Assembly (NCBI GenBank): GCA_903851385.1
Contig: CAINOC010000014.1
Span: forward strand, 94,658-158,657
Direction of reading: 5' to 3'
DNA: 64,000 nucleotides
Origin: an uncultured Chlorobiaceae bacterium
Lineage (GTDB): Bacteria > Bacteroidota > Chlorobiia > Chlorobiales > Chlorobiaceae
Positions 46,039-56,110 of this stretch are shown here, piece by piece. Both the position numbers and the translations under genes were made by a program. How positions within the stretch are numbered: the first letter of the stretch is position 1; each line of letters opens with the position of its first letter. The notes under the pieces are model-generated. The model had not been told where the DNA came from. It saw only the letters and a list, made by a program, of their open reading frames with translations, and made no database searches.

Positions 46039-47016
46039 ATGCGAATTCTTGTGATTGGTGGAGCTGGCTACATCGGCAGTCATGTTACAAGGGCTTTTCT
46101 TGATCACGGCTACGAGGTGACAGTGTTTGACAATTTTCAAACCGGCTTGAGAGAAAATCTCTTTAATGATGCAGCGTTTGTGCATGGCGATATCATGCGT
46201 CCCGAACAGCTGAGAGCAGCGATGGCTGGTGGTTTTGATGGCTGTGTTCATCTTGCTGCCCTGAAAGCTGCCGGACAGTCAATGCTGCAGCCTGAACTCT
46301 ATTCTGAAGCCAATATTGCCGGTACCATCAACATTCTCAGCCAGGCATCTGCGGCTGGAATAGCACGCATTATCTTTTCCTCTTCAGCAGCAGTTTACGG
46401 CAGTCCACAATATCTTCCGATTGATGAGGATCACCCGAAGAAGCCGGAAAATTTTTACGGGTTTACCAAGCTTGAAATAGAGCGCTTGCTGGAGTGGTAT
46501 GATCGGCTGAAAGGGATGCGGTACGGCGCAATCCGCTATTTTAATGCCGCTGGATATGATGTTCGAGGACGAATCAAAGGCCTTGAACTGAATCCTGAGA
46601 ATCTTCTTCCGATTGTTATGGAAGTTGCCACTGGCATTCGTCTAAAACTCTCCATATTTGGCGACGATTATCCGACACGTGATGGAAGCTGTATTCGCGA
46701 CTATGTTCATGTCAGCGATCTTGCCGAAGCGCATGTCACCGCCTTTGAATACATTCTGAAGAATGACAAGAGCCTGACGGTAAATCTTGGCAGTGAGACC
46801 GGTATAAGTGTTTTTGAAATGGTTGAACGTGCTCGCTCAATCACTGGCAGGCCTGTTCCTGCTGAGGTTACAGGCAGGCGTGCGGGAGATCCATCAGAAC
46901 TTGTGGCGTCATCCGCCAAATCGAGGGAGCTTCTTGGATGGGTGCCCAAATACAGCGATGTTGATACCCTTATCTCTTCGACCTGGAAGATGTACGAAAA
47001 ATATGTAACTTTATAA
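46039..47016 (+). CDS. galE: UDP-glucose 4-epimerase
   Basis: SDR epimerase interconverting UDP-glucose and UDP-galactose, 325 residues. ILVIGGAGYIGSHVTRAFLD binds NAD; FSSSAAVYGSP, YGFTKLEIERLLEWY (YxxxK) and IRYFNAAGYDVRGRIKG are standard. It starts 44 bp after rfbB with an AGAGG-like ribosome site. It continues the nucleotide-sugar block. Confidence 0.92.
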   Translation: MRILVIGGAGYIGSHVTRAFLDHGYEVTVFDNFQTGLRENLFNDAAFVHGDIMRPEQLRAAMAGGFDGCVHLAALKAAGQSMLQPELYSEANIAGTINILSQASAAGIARIIFSSSAAVYGSPQYLPIDEDHPKKPENFYGFTKLEIERLLEWYDRLKGMRYGAIRYFNAAGYDVRGRIKGLELNPENLLPIVMEVATGIRLKLSIFGDDYPTRDGSCIRDYVHVSDLAEAHVTAFEYILKNDKSLTVNLGSETGISVFEMVERARSITGRPVPAEVTGRRAGDPSELVASSAKSRELLGWVPKYSDVDTLISSTWKMYEKYVTL

Positions 47017-47032
47017 CAAACCCTTTTTGTCT

Positions 47033-48448
47033 ATGATTATCCCTGTGATTCTCAGTGGCGGTTCGGGAACCAGACTTTGGCCTCTATCCCGGGCATTATA
47101 TCCTAAACAGTTGCTTTCGCTGATCGGCGAAAAAACCATGCTACAGGATACCGTCCTGCGCCTTATCTCTACCAATGAGATAGGACCGGTCTACTGTGTC
47201 TGCAATGAGAGCCACCGGTTTCTTGTTGCCGAGCAGTTACATGAAATCAACACTGATATCGGGGAGATTATTCTCGAACCGTTAGGACGCAATACAGCAC
47301 CAGCCGCAGCGGTTGCGGCAATGCTCATTGCTGAAAGGCATCCTGGTGCCCTTATGTTGATACTTCCGGCAGATCATGTTATTCTTGATCCGGCAGCTTT
47401 TGGTACTGCTGTTGCGACAGGAAAGTCAGCCGCTGAAAAGGGAGGCCTTGTCACATTCGGGATTGTTCCGGCCTCTCCTGAAACCGGATACGGCTATATC
47501 AAGGCTTCGGTTAAGAGTGAAGAAAAAAATGTGGCCTGGCCTGTGCTTGAATTTGTAGAGAAGCCCGACAAGGTAACAGCGGAACTCTATCTTGCTTCAG
47601 GAGATTATTTCTGGAATAGCGGCATCTTTCTTTTCAAGGCTGAAGCCTATCTCCAGGAGCTTGAAGCACATGCGCCTGCAATAGTCGCAGCATGCCGCCA
47701 CTCTTTGCAGACAGCGCATAAAGATCTTGATTTTTTACGACTTGATGTTGACGCTTTTTCGGCATCACCCTCCGACTCCATTGACTATGCCGTGATGGAA
47801 AAAACTGCAAAAGCCGCTCTTGTCCCTCTTGATGCCGGCTGGAATGATGTCGGCGCATGGTCAGCGCTCTGGGATGTTCATCTTCGGGATGAAGCGGGTA
47901 ATGTAAAAAAAGGTGACGTGCTGGTGCAGGATGTCAAGAACTGCTACATTCACGCAACAAGTCGTCTGGTTACTGCTGTAGGTCTTGATAGTATTATTAT
48001 CGTTGAAACAGCCGACGCAGTGCTTGTTGCCTCGCGCTCATCTGTTCAGGACGTCAAGATGCTCGTCGAAGAGCTGAAAAGAAAAGAACGCGATGAAGCA
48101 GAAATTCATCGCCGGGTCTACCGTCCCTGGGGGTCCTATGAAACTGTTGATTTTTCAGAACGCTTCAAGGTCAAACGTATTACCGTAAAGCCAGGAGCAG
48201 CCCTCTCGTTGCAAAAGCATCAGCACCGGGCTGAACACTGGGTCGTAGTAAAAGGAACAGCCCTTGTAAGAGTCGAAGAGAGGGAAATCACCTTATGTGA
48301 GGATCAGTCAACCTATATTCCGGTTGGAGCACTGCATCGTCTTGAGAACATCGGAGAAACTCCGCTGGAATTGATTGAGGTGCAGTCGGGCAGTTATCTG
48401 GGAGAGGACGATATCGTTCGTCTTGAAGACCGCTATGGGCGCCAGTAA
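47033..48448 (+). CDS. manC: Mannose-1-phosphate guanylyltransferase (type II)
   Basis: Makes GDP-mannose; type II proteins also carry a phosphomannose-isomerase cupin. The 471-residue product has IIPVILSGGSGTRLWPLSRA, EPLGRNTAPAAAVAAM, LPADHVI and FVEKPDKVTAELYL. The C-terminal cupin has PWGSYETVDFSERFKVKRIT, KPGAALSLQKHQHRAEHWVV and GALHRLEN. The start is the ATG at 47033; the TTG at 47027 is not needed. galE ends 16 bp before it. Confidence 0.94.
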   Translation: MIIPVILSGGSGTRLWPLSRALYPKQLLSLIGEKTMLQDTVLRLISTNEIGPVYCVCNESHRFLVAEQLHEINTDIGEIILEPLGRNTAPAAAVAAMLIAERHPGALMLILPADHVILDPAAFGTAVATGKSAAEKGGLVTFGIVPASPETGYGYIKASVKSEEKNVAWPVLEFVEKPDKVTAELYLASGDYFWNSGIFLFKAEAYLQELEAHAPAIVAACRHSLQTAHKDLDFLRLDVDAFSASPSDSIDYAVMEKTAKAALVPLDAGWNDVGAWSALWDVHLRDEAGNVKKGDVLVQDVKNCYIHATSRLVTAVGLDSIIIVETADAVLVASRSSVQDVKMLVEELKRKERDEAEIHRRVYRPWGSYETVDFSERFKVKRITVKPGAALSLQKHQHRAEHWVVVKGTALVRVEEREITLCEDQSTYIPVGALHRLENIGETPLELIEVQSGSYLGEDDIVRLEDRYGRQ

Positions 48449-48563
48449 AAATGAGTAAACGATTCAGGGCCGCCCCTATTGATTTGCTTTGATTATTTGA
48501 TTCCTTATATTAAAAGCTAAGAGTATTGTTCGGCTTGGCGATTAACCTAAATCTCAGTATCAT

Positions 48564-48779
48564 ATGGCTGAAGAAATTAAAAGTTCCGGTCAGGAAAGGC
48601 AAACCCAGGGTGATGTTGTAAAAGGTGATTTTTCAACTATCCTGATTGGTGTAGGTACTCTTATTGACAGTACCGTTGGTCCTTTAAGCAAAATAGTTTC
48701 CCAGGCGCTTGATTCTCTGACGGTAGTCGCAAAACAAATCCTTGAAGGCGTCAACTCCTCTCTCGGCAATAAGAACTAA
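48564..48779 (+). CDS. Small chlorosome-envelope-like protein (CsmB/CsmF type, tentative)
   Basis: Protein of 71 residues: a polar N-terminus, then DFSTILIGVGTLIDSTVGPL, SKIVSQALDSLTVV and AKQILEGVNSSLGNKN. The Gly- and Val-rich hydrophobic stretch with an amphipathic end resembles CsmB/CsmF-type proteins coating the chlorosome. No signal peptide is seen. The match rests on composition and general pattern, as I cannot align it here. It stands alone between manC and ileS and has its own terminator, consistent with high separate expression. Confidence 0.45.
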   Translation: MAEEIKSSGQERQTQGDVVKGDFSTILIGVGTLIDSTVGPLSKIVSQALDSLTVVAKQILEGVNSSLGNKN

Positions 48780-48825
48780 GCGCCTTTCAGAGGCATCTTG
48801 CAGCCGTAGTTGTTATAAAAAGTTT

Positions 48826-48868
48826 CAGGCAAGCTTTTCAGTTATTGAAAGGCTTGCCTGTACTGTTT
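48826..48868 (+). terminator. Terminator after the chlorosome-like gene
   Basis: A 15-bp stem (48826-48840 with 48846-48860, one G-U pair, loop GTTAT) is followed by TACTGTTTTAA. The arms contain CAGGCAAGC and GGCTTGCCTG. The stem starts 47 bp after the stop codon. Confidence 0.85.
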
Positions 48869-48945
48869 TAATGCACGGTTCGTATATTATTTTTTTATAA
48901 TCACAGGCTCGGCCCGCCTGTTTTATTGAATGATACAGAAGAACA

Positions 48946-51900
48946 ATGGACGATAAATTTGTTGAGTATCCATCGAATGTACCCTACAGTACTGTAGAAT
49001 CAGAAGTGTTGACATATTGGAATGAACACGAGATTTTCCGCAAAAGCCTTGAACAAAAACCAGGGGACAGGGTATACTCTTTTTATGAAGGGCCTCCTAC
49101 CGTTAATGGAAAACCGGGTGTTCACCATGTCTTCAGCCGTACTATAAAAGATGTTGTGTGTCGTTATAAAACCATGCAGGGCTACCGGGTGCCTCGCAAG
49201 GCCGGATGGGATACCCATGGTCTGCCCGTAGAAATTTCTGTTGAAAAAAAGCTTGGCCTTAAGAACAAGGCCCAGGTTGTTGCATATGGCGATGGGGAGT
49301 TCAATGCCGAGGCAAGGGCACTTGTCTATCATCACATTGACGATAATCGCGAAGGATGGGGGAAGCTGACCGAGCGGATGGGATACTGGGTTGATATGGA
49401 TCATCCATACATAACCTGCACCAATGACTACATCGAGTCGGTCTGGTGGGCTCTGAAAACTATTTTTGACAAAGGTCTGATCTACAAGGACTATAAAATT
49501 GTACCGCAGGATCCGAAATCCGAGACAGTGCTGAGTTCGCATGAACTGGCATTAGGTTACAAAGAGGTTAAAGACCCGAGTATTTACGTAAAGTTCCATC
49601 TCAAGGAATCCAAAGAGTCTTTTCTCGTATGGACGACTACCCCATGGACGTTGATTTCAAATGTTGCCCTCTGTGTTGGTTCAGATATTGACTATGTCAA
49701 GGTTGCACATGCCGAAAGTGGTGAAGTGTTGATTCTTGCCAAGTCGCGCCTGCAGGTGCTTCTTGAGAAAAATGATGAAGGCGGATCACTTTGGAAGGTT
49801 ATTGCCGAACTTAAAGGACGCTACCTTGAAGGGCTTGAGTATGAGCCGCTATTCACGTATTTGCATCCCGAAAAAAAGTGCTGGTATGTTACTGCAGGAT
49901 CATTTGTTTCAACGGAGGACGGAACTGGTATCGTGCATATTGCCCCGGCATTCGGTGCTGATGACTATGAGATTGCAAAAAAATACGATCTGCCGATGCT
50001 ACAGCCGGTGGCACGTAACGGCTGTTTTACTGCCGAGGTCAACGATTATGACGGTATGTTTTTCAAGGATACCGATCCCCTGATCATCCGGCAGCTCAAG
50101 GAGGCAGGGAATTTGTACCGCAAGGAGACCATTACCCATACCTATCCGTTTTCATGGCGTTATGATGTGCCGGTGATCTATTACGCAAGGGAATCCTGGT
50201 ACATCCGGACTACTGCCATAGCCGATCGTATGGTGGAACTCAATAAAACCATAAACTGGTGTCCTCCTGAAATCGGCACAGGGCGTTTCGGTAACTGGCT
50301 TGAGGATAACAAGGACTGGGCGCTTTCACGTGAACGTTTCTGGGGCTCCCCGCTTCCTTTGTGGGTATCTGAGACTTTTGCTATTGGCGACGATGTGGCT
50401 TCAGGAAAAATGTTCGCCATTGGTTCCATTGCTGAATTACGCGAGGGATTCATCGATATTGATGGCGTCAGGCTTCTCCTCGGAGATGCACTCGACCGGG
50501 AGCTGGTAACACTTGATCTTCACAAGCCGTTTGTTGACAGGATATACTTCATCAGAGATGGAATACGCTTCAACCGCACTCCTGAGCTTGTTGATGTCTG
50601 GTTTGACAGTGGCTCAATGCCGTTTGCCCAGCTTCACTACCCGTTTGAAAATCGCGAACTCTTCGACCAGACCTTTCCAGCCGACTTTATTGCTGAGGGA
50701 GTTGATCAGACTAGGGGCTGGTTCTATACCATGCATGCCATTGCAACGCTGATATTCGATAAACCAGCATACAAAAACCTTATTGTAAACGGCCATATTC
50801 TTGATAAAAGCGGCCAGAAAATGTCGAAGTCAAAAGGGAATGTGGTTGATCCTTTTGAGACAATGGAACGGTATGGTGCCGATGCGCTTCGCTGGTATCT
50901 GATGGTGACAAGCCCTCCCTGGAGGCCGAAATCGTTCAACGTTGAAGAGATTGAGGAAGAACAACGCAAATTTTTCCGTGCGTTTATCAACAGCTATAAT
51001 TTCTTTGTGCTTTACGCCAATGTTGATGGTTTCAAGTTTTCAGAACCGGCAGTCCCTCTGCAGGAGCGTTCAGAGCTTGATCGCTGGGTATTATCGTGTC
51101 TGAACACGCTTGTTGGAGGCGTCCATATGCGTATGGAGCAGTATGACCTTACCGGTGCTGTCAGGCTGATAAACGATTTTACCGTCGACGATCTTTCTAA
51201 CTGGTATATCCGTCGCTCACGAAAACGCTTCTGGAAAAGCGACATGGGGCCCGATAAGATTGCCGCCTACCAGACACTTTACAGCTGTATCGAGACGCTT
51301 GCAAAACTGCTCGCCCCGTTTACACCGTTTCTTGCTGAAAGGATTTATTTGAATCTTAACGGAGTCAGTGGGCTCGAATCCTGTGAATCAGTTCACTTGG
51401 CGGATTTTCCGGTGCTTGACATGTCAGCTATCGACCGGCCGCTTGAGCAGCGCATGAAAAAGGCTCAGATTATTACCTCGCTTGTGCGCACCATGCGTGA
51501 AAAGGCATCACTCAAGGTTCGTCAGCCGCTCAAGCGAATTCTTCTTGCTGTCAGTGATGCAACAGCCAGGGAAGAGTATGAACTTGTTGGAGATATCATT
51601 CTCGAAGAGATCAATGTCCAGAAGATTGAATACATAGAGGAGGATGGCTCGGTAATAAGTAAAAAGGTAAAACCGAATTTCAAATCCCTCGGCCCGCGTT
51701 TCGGCAAGGATATGAAAACGCTTGCTGAAGCCATAAGGATGATGAGCCATAAACAGATTGCACTTCTGGAACACCAGGGTCATCTCTCTCTTGAGCTTGA
51801 CGGCAAAGTGTTCGATATAACGCGTGATGATGTAGATATCATGCATGAGGATATCGAGGGTTGGCTTGTAGCATCCGATGAGCAGAATGGCATCATGGTC

Positions 51901-52194
51901 GCACTTGATACGGAGATGAATGAAGAGCTTGAAATGCTCGGACTTTCCCGTGAACTGGTCAGTCGTATCCAGACCCTCCGCAAGGAAAGCGGCTTCGAAA
52001 TTACCGACAGGATAAAGATATATGTCAGGCCGATGAATGAAAAACTTTGGCGTGCGATTGAATCGAATGAAGCTTATATTAAAGCCGAAACTCTTGCACT
52101 GTCTATTGAAAAGTATGTTGGTCCACCCAAGGATATAATTTATCTTATAAATGATCAAGAGTGCGGGCTATTACTTGAAAAATATGCAAGTTAA
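48946..52194 (+). CDS. ileS: Isoleucyl-tRNA synthetase (long, eukaryote-like type)
   Basis: Class I synthetase of 1082 residues. The HIGH-like motif is in [16 protein letters not shown] near residue 50; KMSKS is [12 protein letters not shown] near 625. The editing domain includes [18 protein letters not shown]. The length and the C-terminal region ([19 protein letters not shown]) match the eukaryote-like IleRS2 type rather than the shorter bacterial type with a C-terminal zinc finger. IleRS2 enzymes are known for natural mupirocin resistance; resistance here is only inferred. The gene is complete. A long antisense frame within it is a shadow. Confidence 0.96.
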   Translation: MDDKFVEYPSNVPYSTVESEVLTYWNEHEIFRKSLEQKPGDRVYSFYEGPPTVNGKPGVHHVFSRTIKDVVCRYKTMQGYRVPRKAGWDTHGLPVEISVEKKLGLKNKAQVVAYGDGEFNAEARALVYHHIDDNREGWGKLTERMGYWVDMDHPYITCTNDYIESVWWALKTIFDKGLIYKDYKIVPQDPKSETVLSSHELALGYKEVKDPSIYVKFHLKESKESFLVWTTTPWTLISNVALCVGSDIDYVKVAHAESGEVLILAKSRLQVLLEKNDEGGSLWKVIAELKGRYLEGLEYEPLFTYLHPEKKCWYVTAGSFVSTEDGTGIVHIAPAFGADDYEIAKKYDLPMLQPVARNGCFTAEVNDYDGMFFKDTDPLIIRQLKEAGNLYRKETITHTYPFSWRYDVPVIYYARESWYIRTTAIADRMVELNKTINWCPPEIGTGRFGNWLEDNKDWALSRERFWGSPLPLWVSETFAIGDDVASGKMFAIGSIAELREGFIDIDGVRLLLGDALDRELVTLDLHKPFVDRIYFIRDGIRFNRTPELVDVWFDSGSMPFAQLHYPFENRELFDQTFPADFIAEGVDQTRGWFYTMHAIATLIFDKPAYKNLIVNGHILDKSGQKMSKSKGNVVDPFETMERYGADALRWYLMVTSPPWRPKSFNVEEIEEEQRKFFRAFINSYNFFVLYANVDGFKFSEPAVPLQERSELDRWVLSCLNTLVGGVHMRMEQYDLTGAVRLINDFTVDDLSNWYIRRSRKRFWKSDMGPDKIAAYQTLYSCIETLAKLLAPFTPFLAERIYLNLNGVSGLESCESVHLADFPVLDMSAIDRPLEQRMKKAQIITSLVRTMREKASLKVRQPLKRILLAVSDATAREEYELVGDIILEEINVQKIEYIEEDGSVISKKVKPNFKSLGPRFGKDMKTLAEAIRMMSHKQIALLEHQGHLSLELDGKVFDITRDDVDIMHEDIEGWLVASDEQNGIMVALDTEMNEELEMLGLSRELVSRIQTLRKESGFEITDRIKIYVRPMNEKLWRAIESNEAYIKAETLALSIEKYVGPPKDIIYLINDQECGLLLEKYAS

Positions 52195-52254
52195 TCGTAT
52201 TATTAACTCTGTAATTTTACAGCCTTCTTTGTGATTAAGAAAATGTGATTGATT

Positions 52255-52689
52255 ATGGCCAAAAAGAATAGCAGTGCTTCCAAGAAGGAAAATGAGGTTA
52301 TTGAGGAACCGGTTCTTACTAAAACGTATTTAACCGACGAGGAGCTCGAGCATTTCAAGCAGTTGCTGCTTAAACGCCGTGAAGAGGTACTTCGTGATCT
52401 GGATATTCTCCGCTCATCAATTTCCGATGAGAATGCGGAAGATTCCATTAATTCGAATTACTCCATGCATATGGCTGACCACGGTACCGATACCATGGAT
52501 CGTGAACAGCGTTTCATGTTTATCGCCCGCGACGAAAAATATATCACCTACATAGATCAGGCTCTTGATAGAATTCGAAACAAGGTGTATGGTATCTGTA
52601 TCAAGTCCGGAAAACCTATTCCGAAAAAGAGGCTTGAGGCTGTACCGCATACCTCAGTGAGAATTGAATTCAAACAGACGAAAAAATAA
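52255..52689 (+). CDS. DksA/TraR-family protein with a degenerate zinc finger
   Basis: RNA-polymerase-binding regulator of the DksA fold, 144 residues. The coiled-coil region LKRREEVLRDLDILRSSISD is followed by HMADHGTDTMDREQRFMFIA and LDRIRNKVYGICIKSGKPI. The usual CxxC...CxxC finger is lost: only Cys in GICIKSG remains of four, and the second pair reads SVRIEFKQ. The start is the ATG at 52255; a TTG at 52249 is not needed. Cysteine-poor DksA forms are known in some bacteria and can work without zinc. It shares a bidirectional terminator with purF. Confidence 0.85.
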   Translation: MAKKNSSASKKENEVIEEPVLTKTYLTDEELEHFKQLLLKRREEVLRDLDILRSSISDENAEDSINSNYSMHMADHGTDTMDREQRFMFIARDEKYITYIDQALDRIRNKVYGICIKSGKPIPKKRLEAVPHTSVRIEFKQTKK

Positions 52690-52719
52690 CGGCTGGCAGA
52701 TAGCAAAGATTACTGGCAG

Positions 52720-52750
52720 AAAAAGGCGTACCGTATGTACGCCTTTTTTT
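52720..52750. terminator. Bidirectional terminator between dksA-like gene and purF
   Basis: GGCGTAC (52725-52731) pairs with GTACGCC (52737-52743) over CGTAT, with A5 before and T7 after. The symmetry serves convergent genes on both strands. Confidence 0.93.
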
Positions 52751-52754
52751 ATGA

Positions 52755-54248
52755 TCAGTCGTTTTCTTCCTTGTCGGTTGTCACATCACTGACCTCGATT
52801 GGGTAGTCGCCGCTGAAGCACGCCGTACAGTAGCTGCCCTCTTCATTTTCAAACGTTGGTACGCTGTTCATCAATCCTTGCATGGAGAGGTATTTCAACG
52901 AATCCACACCAATATATTCCCTTATTTTTTCGATTTCCTCCACATCACTATCAATGTTGTCAAACATGTGGGTAAGCAACTGCCGTTTGTTAGGGAAATC
53001 CATGCCGTAAAAACAGGGATTGGTAATAGGTGGAGAGCTGATGTGCAGGTTGATCGACTTTGGATCTGCCTCACGGATCAGTTTAATCAGCATCTTTGCG
53101 GTGGTGCCGCGGACAATGGAGTCGTCAATGAGAATGATAGGTCGCCCCTGCATTACACCGCGAACAATGTTGTATTTGGAACGAACCTTGATGTCACGGC
53201 TATGAATACCCGGCTGGATGAAGGTTCTTCCTACATAATGGTTGCGGATAAGGCCGTGTTCAAACCTTGCAGACCGTTCCATTTTCATGCTTTCCCGAAC
53301 AAATCCAAGTGCGGCAGTATTTGACGAATCAGGAACGCTCACAACGGTAAGTTCCTTCTCACCTGGTTGATGCTCGGTTGTCGACTCTCTGGCAAGGTTC
53401 TTGCCAAGATTTCTCCTGATCTTGTCAACAGAGTGCTGGAAAATAAAACTGTCCGGCCGGGCGAAATAGACATATTCAAATATACAGCGGGCCTTTCGTT
53501 TTGAAGGGGGAAGAAAGAGTGATGTTGGTTTTTCGTTTGTGACCGCAAGATGATCTATAAGGAGAATTTCTCCGGGCTCTATATCACGAATGTACTCTGC
53601 CTGGATAATATCAAAGGCGCAGGTTTCACTGGCGACGACATAGGTAAGTTCTCCTGTAAGCGGATCCACCTTCTTGCCTAAGGCAAGCGGCCTGAACCCA
53701 TAAGGATCTCTGGCTGCAATCAACTGGTTGTTAGCCAGAATAACGATTGAGTAGGCCCCCTGGACCAGCATTAAAGCTTCGTATATCTGGTGTAAAGGCT
53801 CTTTTTCACGGCTTCGCGCTGCCAGGTGCGGAATGATTTCAGTATCTGAAGATGCCTGAAAGATGACACCGAGTTCCGTCAGCTCGCGCCGTAACGCACG
53901 GGAATTGGTAAGGTTTCCGTTATGGGCTATCGCCAGACTGCCAGAGCGGTAGGTCAGGGAAAACGGTTGAATATTGCTGATGGATTTTGAAGAGCCTGTA
54001 GTAGAATACCGGTTATGTCCGATTGCGGCATAACCGCCAAGGGTTTCAAAAATAGCTTCATCTCTGAATACTTCCGAGACCAGACCCATCCCCTTGTGTT
54101 GCTTGAAAAGAGTTTTCTTTTTTACTTTGTTGTAATCAGCTACAACAATGCCTGCGGCTTCTTGTCCTCTGTGCTGAAGTGAGTAAAGTCCATAGAAGGT
54201 ATCTTCCGCGGGAGTTTTTGAATTAAAAACACCGAAAACTCCACACAT
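52755..54248 (-). CDS. purF: Amidophosphoribosyltransferase
   Basis: First step of purine synthesis, using glutamine and PRPP. The start is the ATG at 54248, so removing Met exposes the catalytic Cys (MCGVFGVFNS); the TTG at 54254 would hide it. The PRPP loop IILIDDSIVRGTTAKMLIKL and the PRTase domain are present. The four cysteines that bind a [4Fe-4S] cluster in B. subtilis PurF have equivalents: ARCIFEY, NPCFYGMD and the pair in YCTACFSGDYP, so an Fe-S, oxygen-sensitive enzyme is likely, as fits an anaerobe. Product of 497 residues. Confidence 0.95.
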   Translation of the reverse strand: MCGVFGVFNSKTPAEDTFYGLYSLQHRGQEAAGIVVADYNKVKKKTLFKQHKGMGLVSEVFRDEAIFETLGGYAAIGHNRYSTTGSSKSISNIQPFSLTYRSGSLAIAHNGNLTNSRALRRELTELGVIFQASSDTEIIPHLAARSREKEPLHQIYEALMLVQGAYSIVILANNQLIAARDPYGFRPLALGKKVDPLTGELTYVVASETCAFDIIQAEYIRDIEPGEILLIDHLAVTNEKPTSLFLPPSKRKARCIFEYVYFARPDSFIFQHSVDKIRRNLGKNLARESTTEHQPGEKELTVVSVPDSSNTAALGFVRESMKMERSARFEHGLIRNHYVGRTFIQPGIHSRDIKVRSKYNIVRGVMQGRPIILIDDSIVRGTTAKMLIKLIREADPKSINLHISSPPITNPCFYGMDFPNKRQLLTHMFDNIDSDVEEIEKIREYIGVDSLKYLSMQGLMNSVPTFENEEGSYCTACFSGDYPIEVSDVTTDKEEND

Positions 54249-54423
54249 GGGCAATAATATGTTAAAGTTACGTAACCGGGCATTAACGCATAGAAATTAG
54301 ACGAATGAACATAACTATTCAAACGGTAAATTGAAAATAATCGTTGCATCACTTACTCTTGATTATTTTCTGATGCATCTGTTTATGATCGGCTCCTTTT
54401 TAAACTAACCATCCATCAAGCTC

Positions 54424-54948
54424 ATGTATTCAACGACAAATAAAAATCCCAAGCCTCCTGGTGTTGCGATTTGGGTATTGGTAACTCTACTCTGGGGAAC
54501 GGTCTTTTTTGCGACCTCTGTTTTTATGCTGAAGTATGCTGCTGTTCTGCTTGGACAGGGTCTGTTCAGTCCATCAAGGAGTGAGATTTTCAACTCGTAT
54601 GGCATTCATGCCGGAGTGCTGATTGTTTTTGCTCTTATAGCCATGATGGTTAAAAATATGGTCGAACCGGGAAGCCGGAAACAGATCGAGAGGTGGCAGA
54701 ATATTTCGGAAGGCAAAGGAGAAAAACTATTTATTTCTTTTGCAGGAAGTATTGCAACCAGTTTTTTCTTTACCGGCCTTACCGCCATGACCTTTCTCTT
54801 TAGTGCTGCTGCGTTTGGTTTTGTGGTCAGCTTGACCATCCCGGTCGTTTTGACTGCAGCCCTGCTCAATATTGGCGCAGGTCTTGCTGCATCACTGATT
54901 GTCGGCTTAGTTTTTCTGATAGCGAAAGTGGGCAGAAAAAAGGCCTGA
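54424..54948 (+). CDS. Putative integral membrane protein, unknown function
   Basis: Protein of 174 residues with about four membrane helices: VAIWVLVTLLWGTVFFATSV, HAGVLIVFALIAMMVKNMV, SFFFTGLTAMTFLFSAAAF and GFVVSLTIPVVLTAALLN followed by IVGLVFLIAKVG. The first residues are polar (MYSTTNKNPKPPG). No family was recognised and no catalytic motif is seen. It is alone between purF (divergent) and the tRNA, with a terminator behind it. Confidence 0.6.
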   Translation: MYSTTNKNPKPPGVAIWVLVTLLWGTVFFATSVFMLKYAAVLLGQGLFSPSRSEIFNSYGIHAGVLIVFALIAMMVKNMVEPGSRKQIERWQNISEGKGEKLFISFAGSIATSFFFTGLTAMTFLFSAAAFGFVVSLTIPVVLTAALLNIGAGLAASLIVGLVFLIAKVGRKKA

Positions 54949-54983
54949 AGGATGCTGCTTGTAAAGACAATTCAGTTCAAAAC

Positions 54984-55013
54984 AAAAAAGCGCAGGTATA
55001 AACTGCGCTTTTT
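54984..55013. terminator. Intrinsic terminator after the membrane protein gene
   Basis: AAAAAGCGCAG (54985-54995) pairs with CTGCGCTTTTT (55003-55013) over GTATAAA. It can serve the plus-strand gene and, because of its symmetry, the minus-strand tRNA-Ala. Confidence 0.9.
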
Positions 55014-55025
55014 GTATTTTTTCTG

Positions 55026-55098
55026 TGGAGCTAAGGAGACTCGAACTCCTGACCCTTTGCATGCCATGCAAATGCTCTACCAACTGAGCTATAGCCCC
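55026..55098 (-). tRNA. tRNA-Ala (anticodon GGC)
   Basis: 73-nt cloverleaf read on the minus strand. The acceptor arm GGGGCTA pairs with TAGCTCC and shows the G3-U70 pair diagnostic of tRNA-Ala. The D arm has GCTC...GAGC, the anticodon stem TTTGC/GCAAA encloses the loop ATGGCAT, and the T arm contains GTTCGAGTC. Discriminator A is at 55026; CCA is not encoded. Confidence 0.97.
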
Positions 55099-55196
55099 GT
55101 TTGCCAGCTCTAATTAAAAGAAAAAAAACTTGTTTTTGCAACTTGTTTTGTTGATTCTTTCTGTTGGAACATGTTAATAATGCAAAATAAGCTGTT

Positions 55197-56078
55197 ATGT
55201 CACTGTCGTTTGTCATCAAGGAAGGCTTTTCAAGTATGGGAAGAGCGAAACTGCCAGCCGCAATTACTGTTGCCGTAAGTTTTTTTGCTCTTGTGCTTCT
55301 TGGTTTGTTCAGTACCGTATCCCTCAGTTTTTTTGATGTTATCCAGGAGCTCCGGAGCAGGGTGGAGCTTGAGGTTTTTCTTGCGGACTCTGTAAGCGAA
55401 TCTCAGGCTGTCGATACAGCGGGGCAGATAAAGAGGCTGAGAGGAGTGAAGGAGGCATTGTATGTTTCGAAGGACGAAGCCGCGCAAACGTTTACGCATG
55501 ATTTTGGAGAGGATATTGTCAGGATTCTTGGTTCAAATCCGCTTCCCCGTTCAATCAGGCTTAAGTTTCTTCCTGACTATGCAACCCCCGAAAGTATTGG
55601 ACGAATTGTACCGGAAATCAAGAGAATAGCACCGGATTCTGATATACGCTACAATCAGTCATTTCTTGGTCAGATCGAAAAGAATGCCCGGCTGTTTACC
55701 TTGCTTACCGGTGGCATAGGGATATTAATTTCACTGGCAACAATTGTGCTTATTGGCTATACGATCCGTCTGGCGATGTATTCAAGGAAGGAAAAAATCA
55801 AGACTATGCGCCTTGTGGGCGCTACGGCCTGGTTGATCGGTGCTCCCTATGTTATTGAAGGCGCCCTTCAGGGGCTGCTTTCAGGTGTGCTGGCCGCGGG
55901 GGCGGTCTATCTGCTTTTTGATCAACTGCTTTTCAATTACGAGCCGGATATCTATAAAGTATTGGAGCCTTCAGCACTGCTGATTTATCCCTCCACCGTC
56001 CTCCTTGGTCTGGTATTAGGTATTTTAGGCAGTACCCTCTCCGTAAGCAAATATCTCAGGGCCGCATCCAAACGCTGA
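55197..56078 (+). CDS. ftsX: Cell-division ABC transporter permease FtsX
   Basis: Membrane subunit that, with FtsE, controls septal peptidoglycan hydrolases. The 293 residues have one N-terminal helix (ITVAVSFFALVLLGLFSTVS), an extracytoplasmic domain with DDSVSES-like AVDTAGQIKRLRGVKEALYV, then three C-terminal helices (LFTLLTGGIGILISLATIVL, YVIEGALQGLLSGVLAAGAV, IYPSTVLLGLVLGILGSTLS). KIKTMRLVGATAWLIGAPYV is a typical FtsX loop. ftsE is not beside it. It converges with nfo. Confidence 0.92.
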   Translation: MSLSFVIKEGFSSMGRAKLPAAITVAVSFFALVLLGLFSTVSLSFFDVIQELRSRVELEVFLADSVSESQAVDTAGQIKRLRGVKEALYVSKDEAAQTFTHDFGEDIVRILGSNPLPRSIRLKFLPDYATPESIGRIVPEIKRIAPDSDIRYNQSFLGQIEKNARLFTLLTGGIGILISLATIVLIGYTIRLAMYSRKEKIKTMRLVGATAWLIGAPYVIEGALQGLLSGVLAAGAVYLLFDQLLFNYEPDIYKVLEPSALLIYPSTVLLGLVLGILGSTLSVSKYLRAASKR

Positions 56079-56110
56079 TGTCCTTTGTGTCCCTGATGTC
56101 CCTTTCTCCG
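56079..56110. repeat. Short degenerate TGTCCCTT-type repeats between ftsX and nfo
   Basis: TGTCCTTTGTGTCCCTGATG then TCCCTTTCTCC is built of TGTCCCT-like units. It is the same style as the elements at 59481-59514 and 61694-61727. It fills the whole gap between two convergent genes. Confidence 0.55.

Noticed and set aside
51508..52158. A 216-codon antisense frame in the ileS 3' end
   Set aside because: Shadow of a conserved gene, low-complexity composition and no family match.
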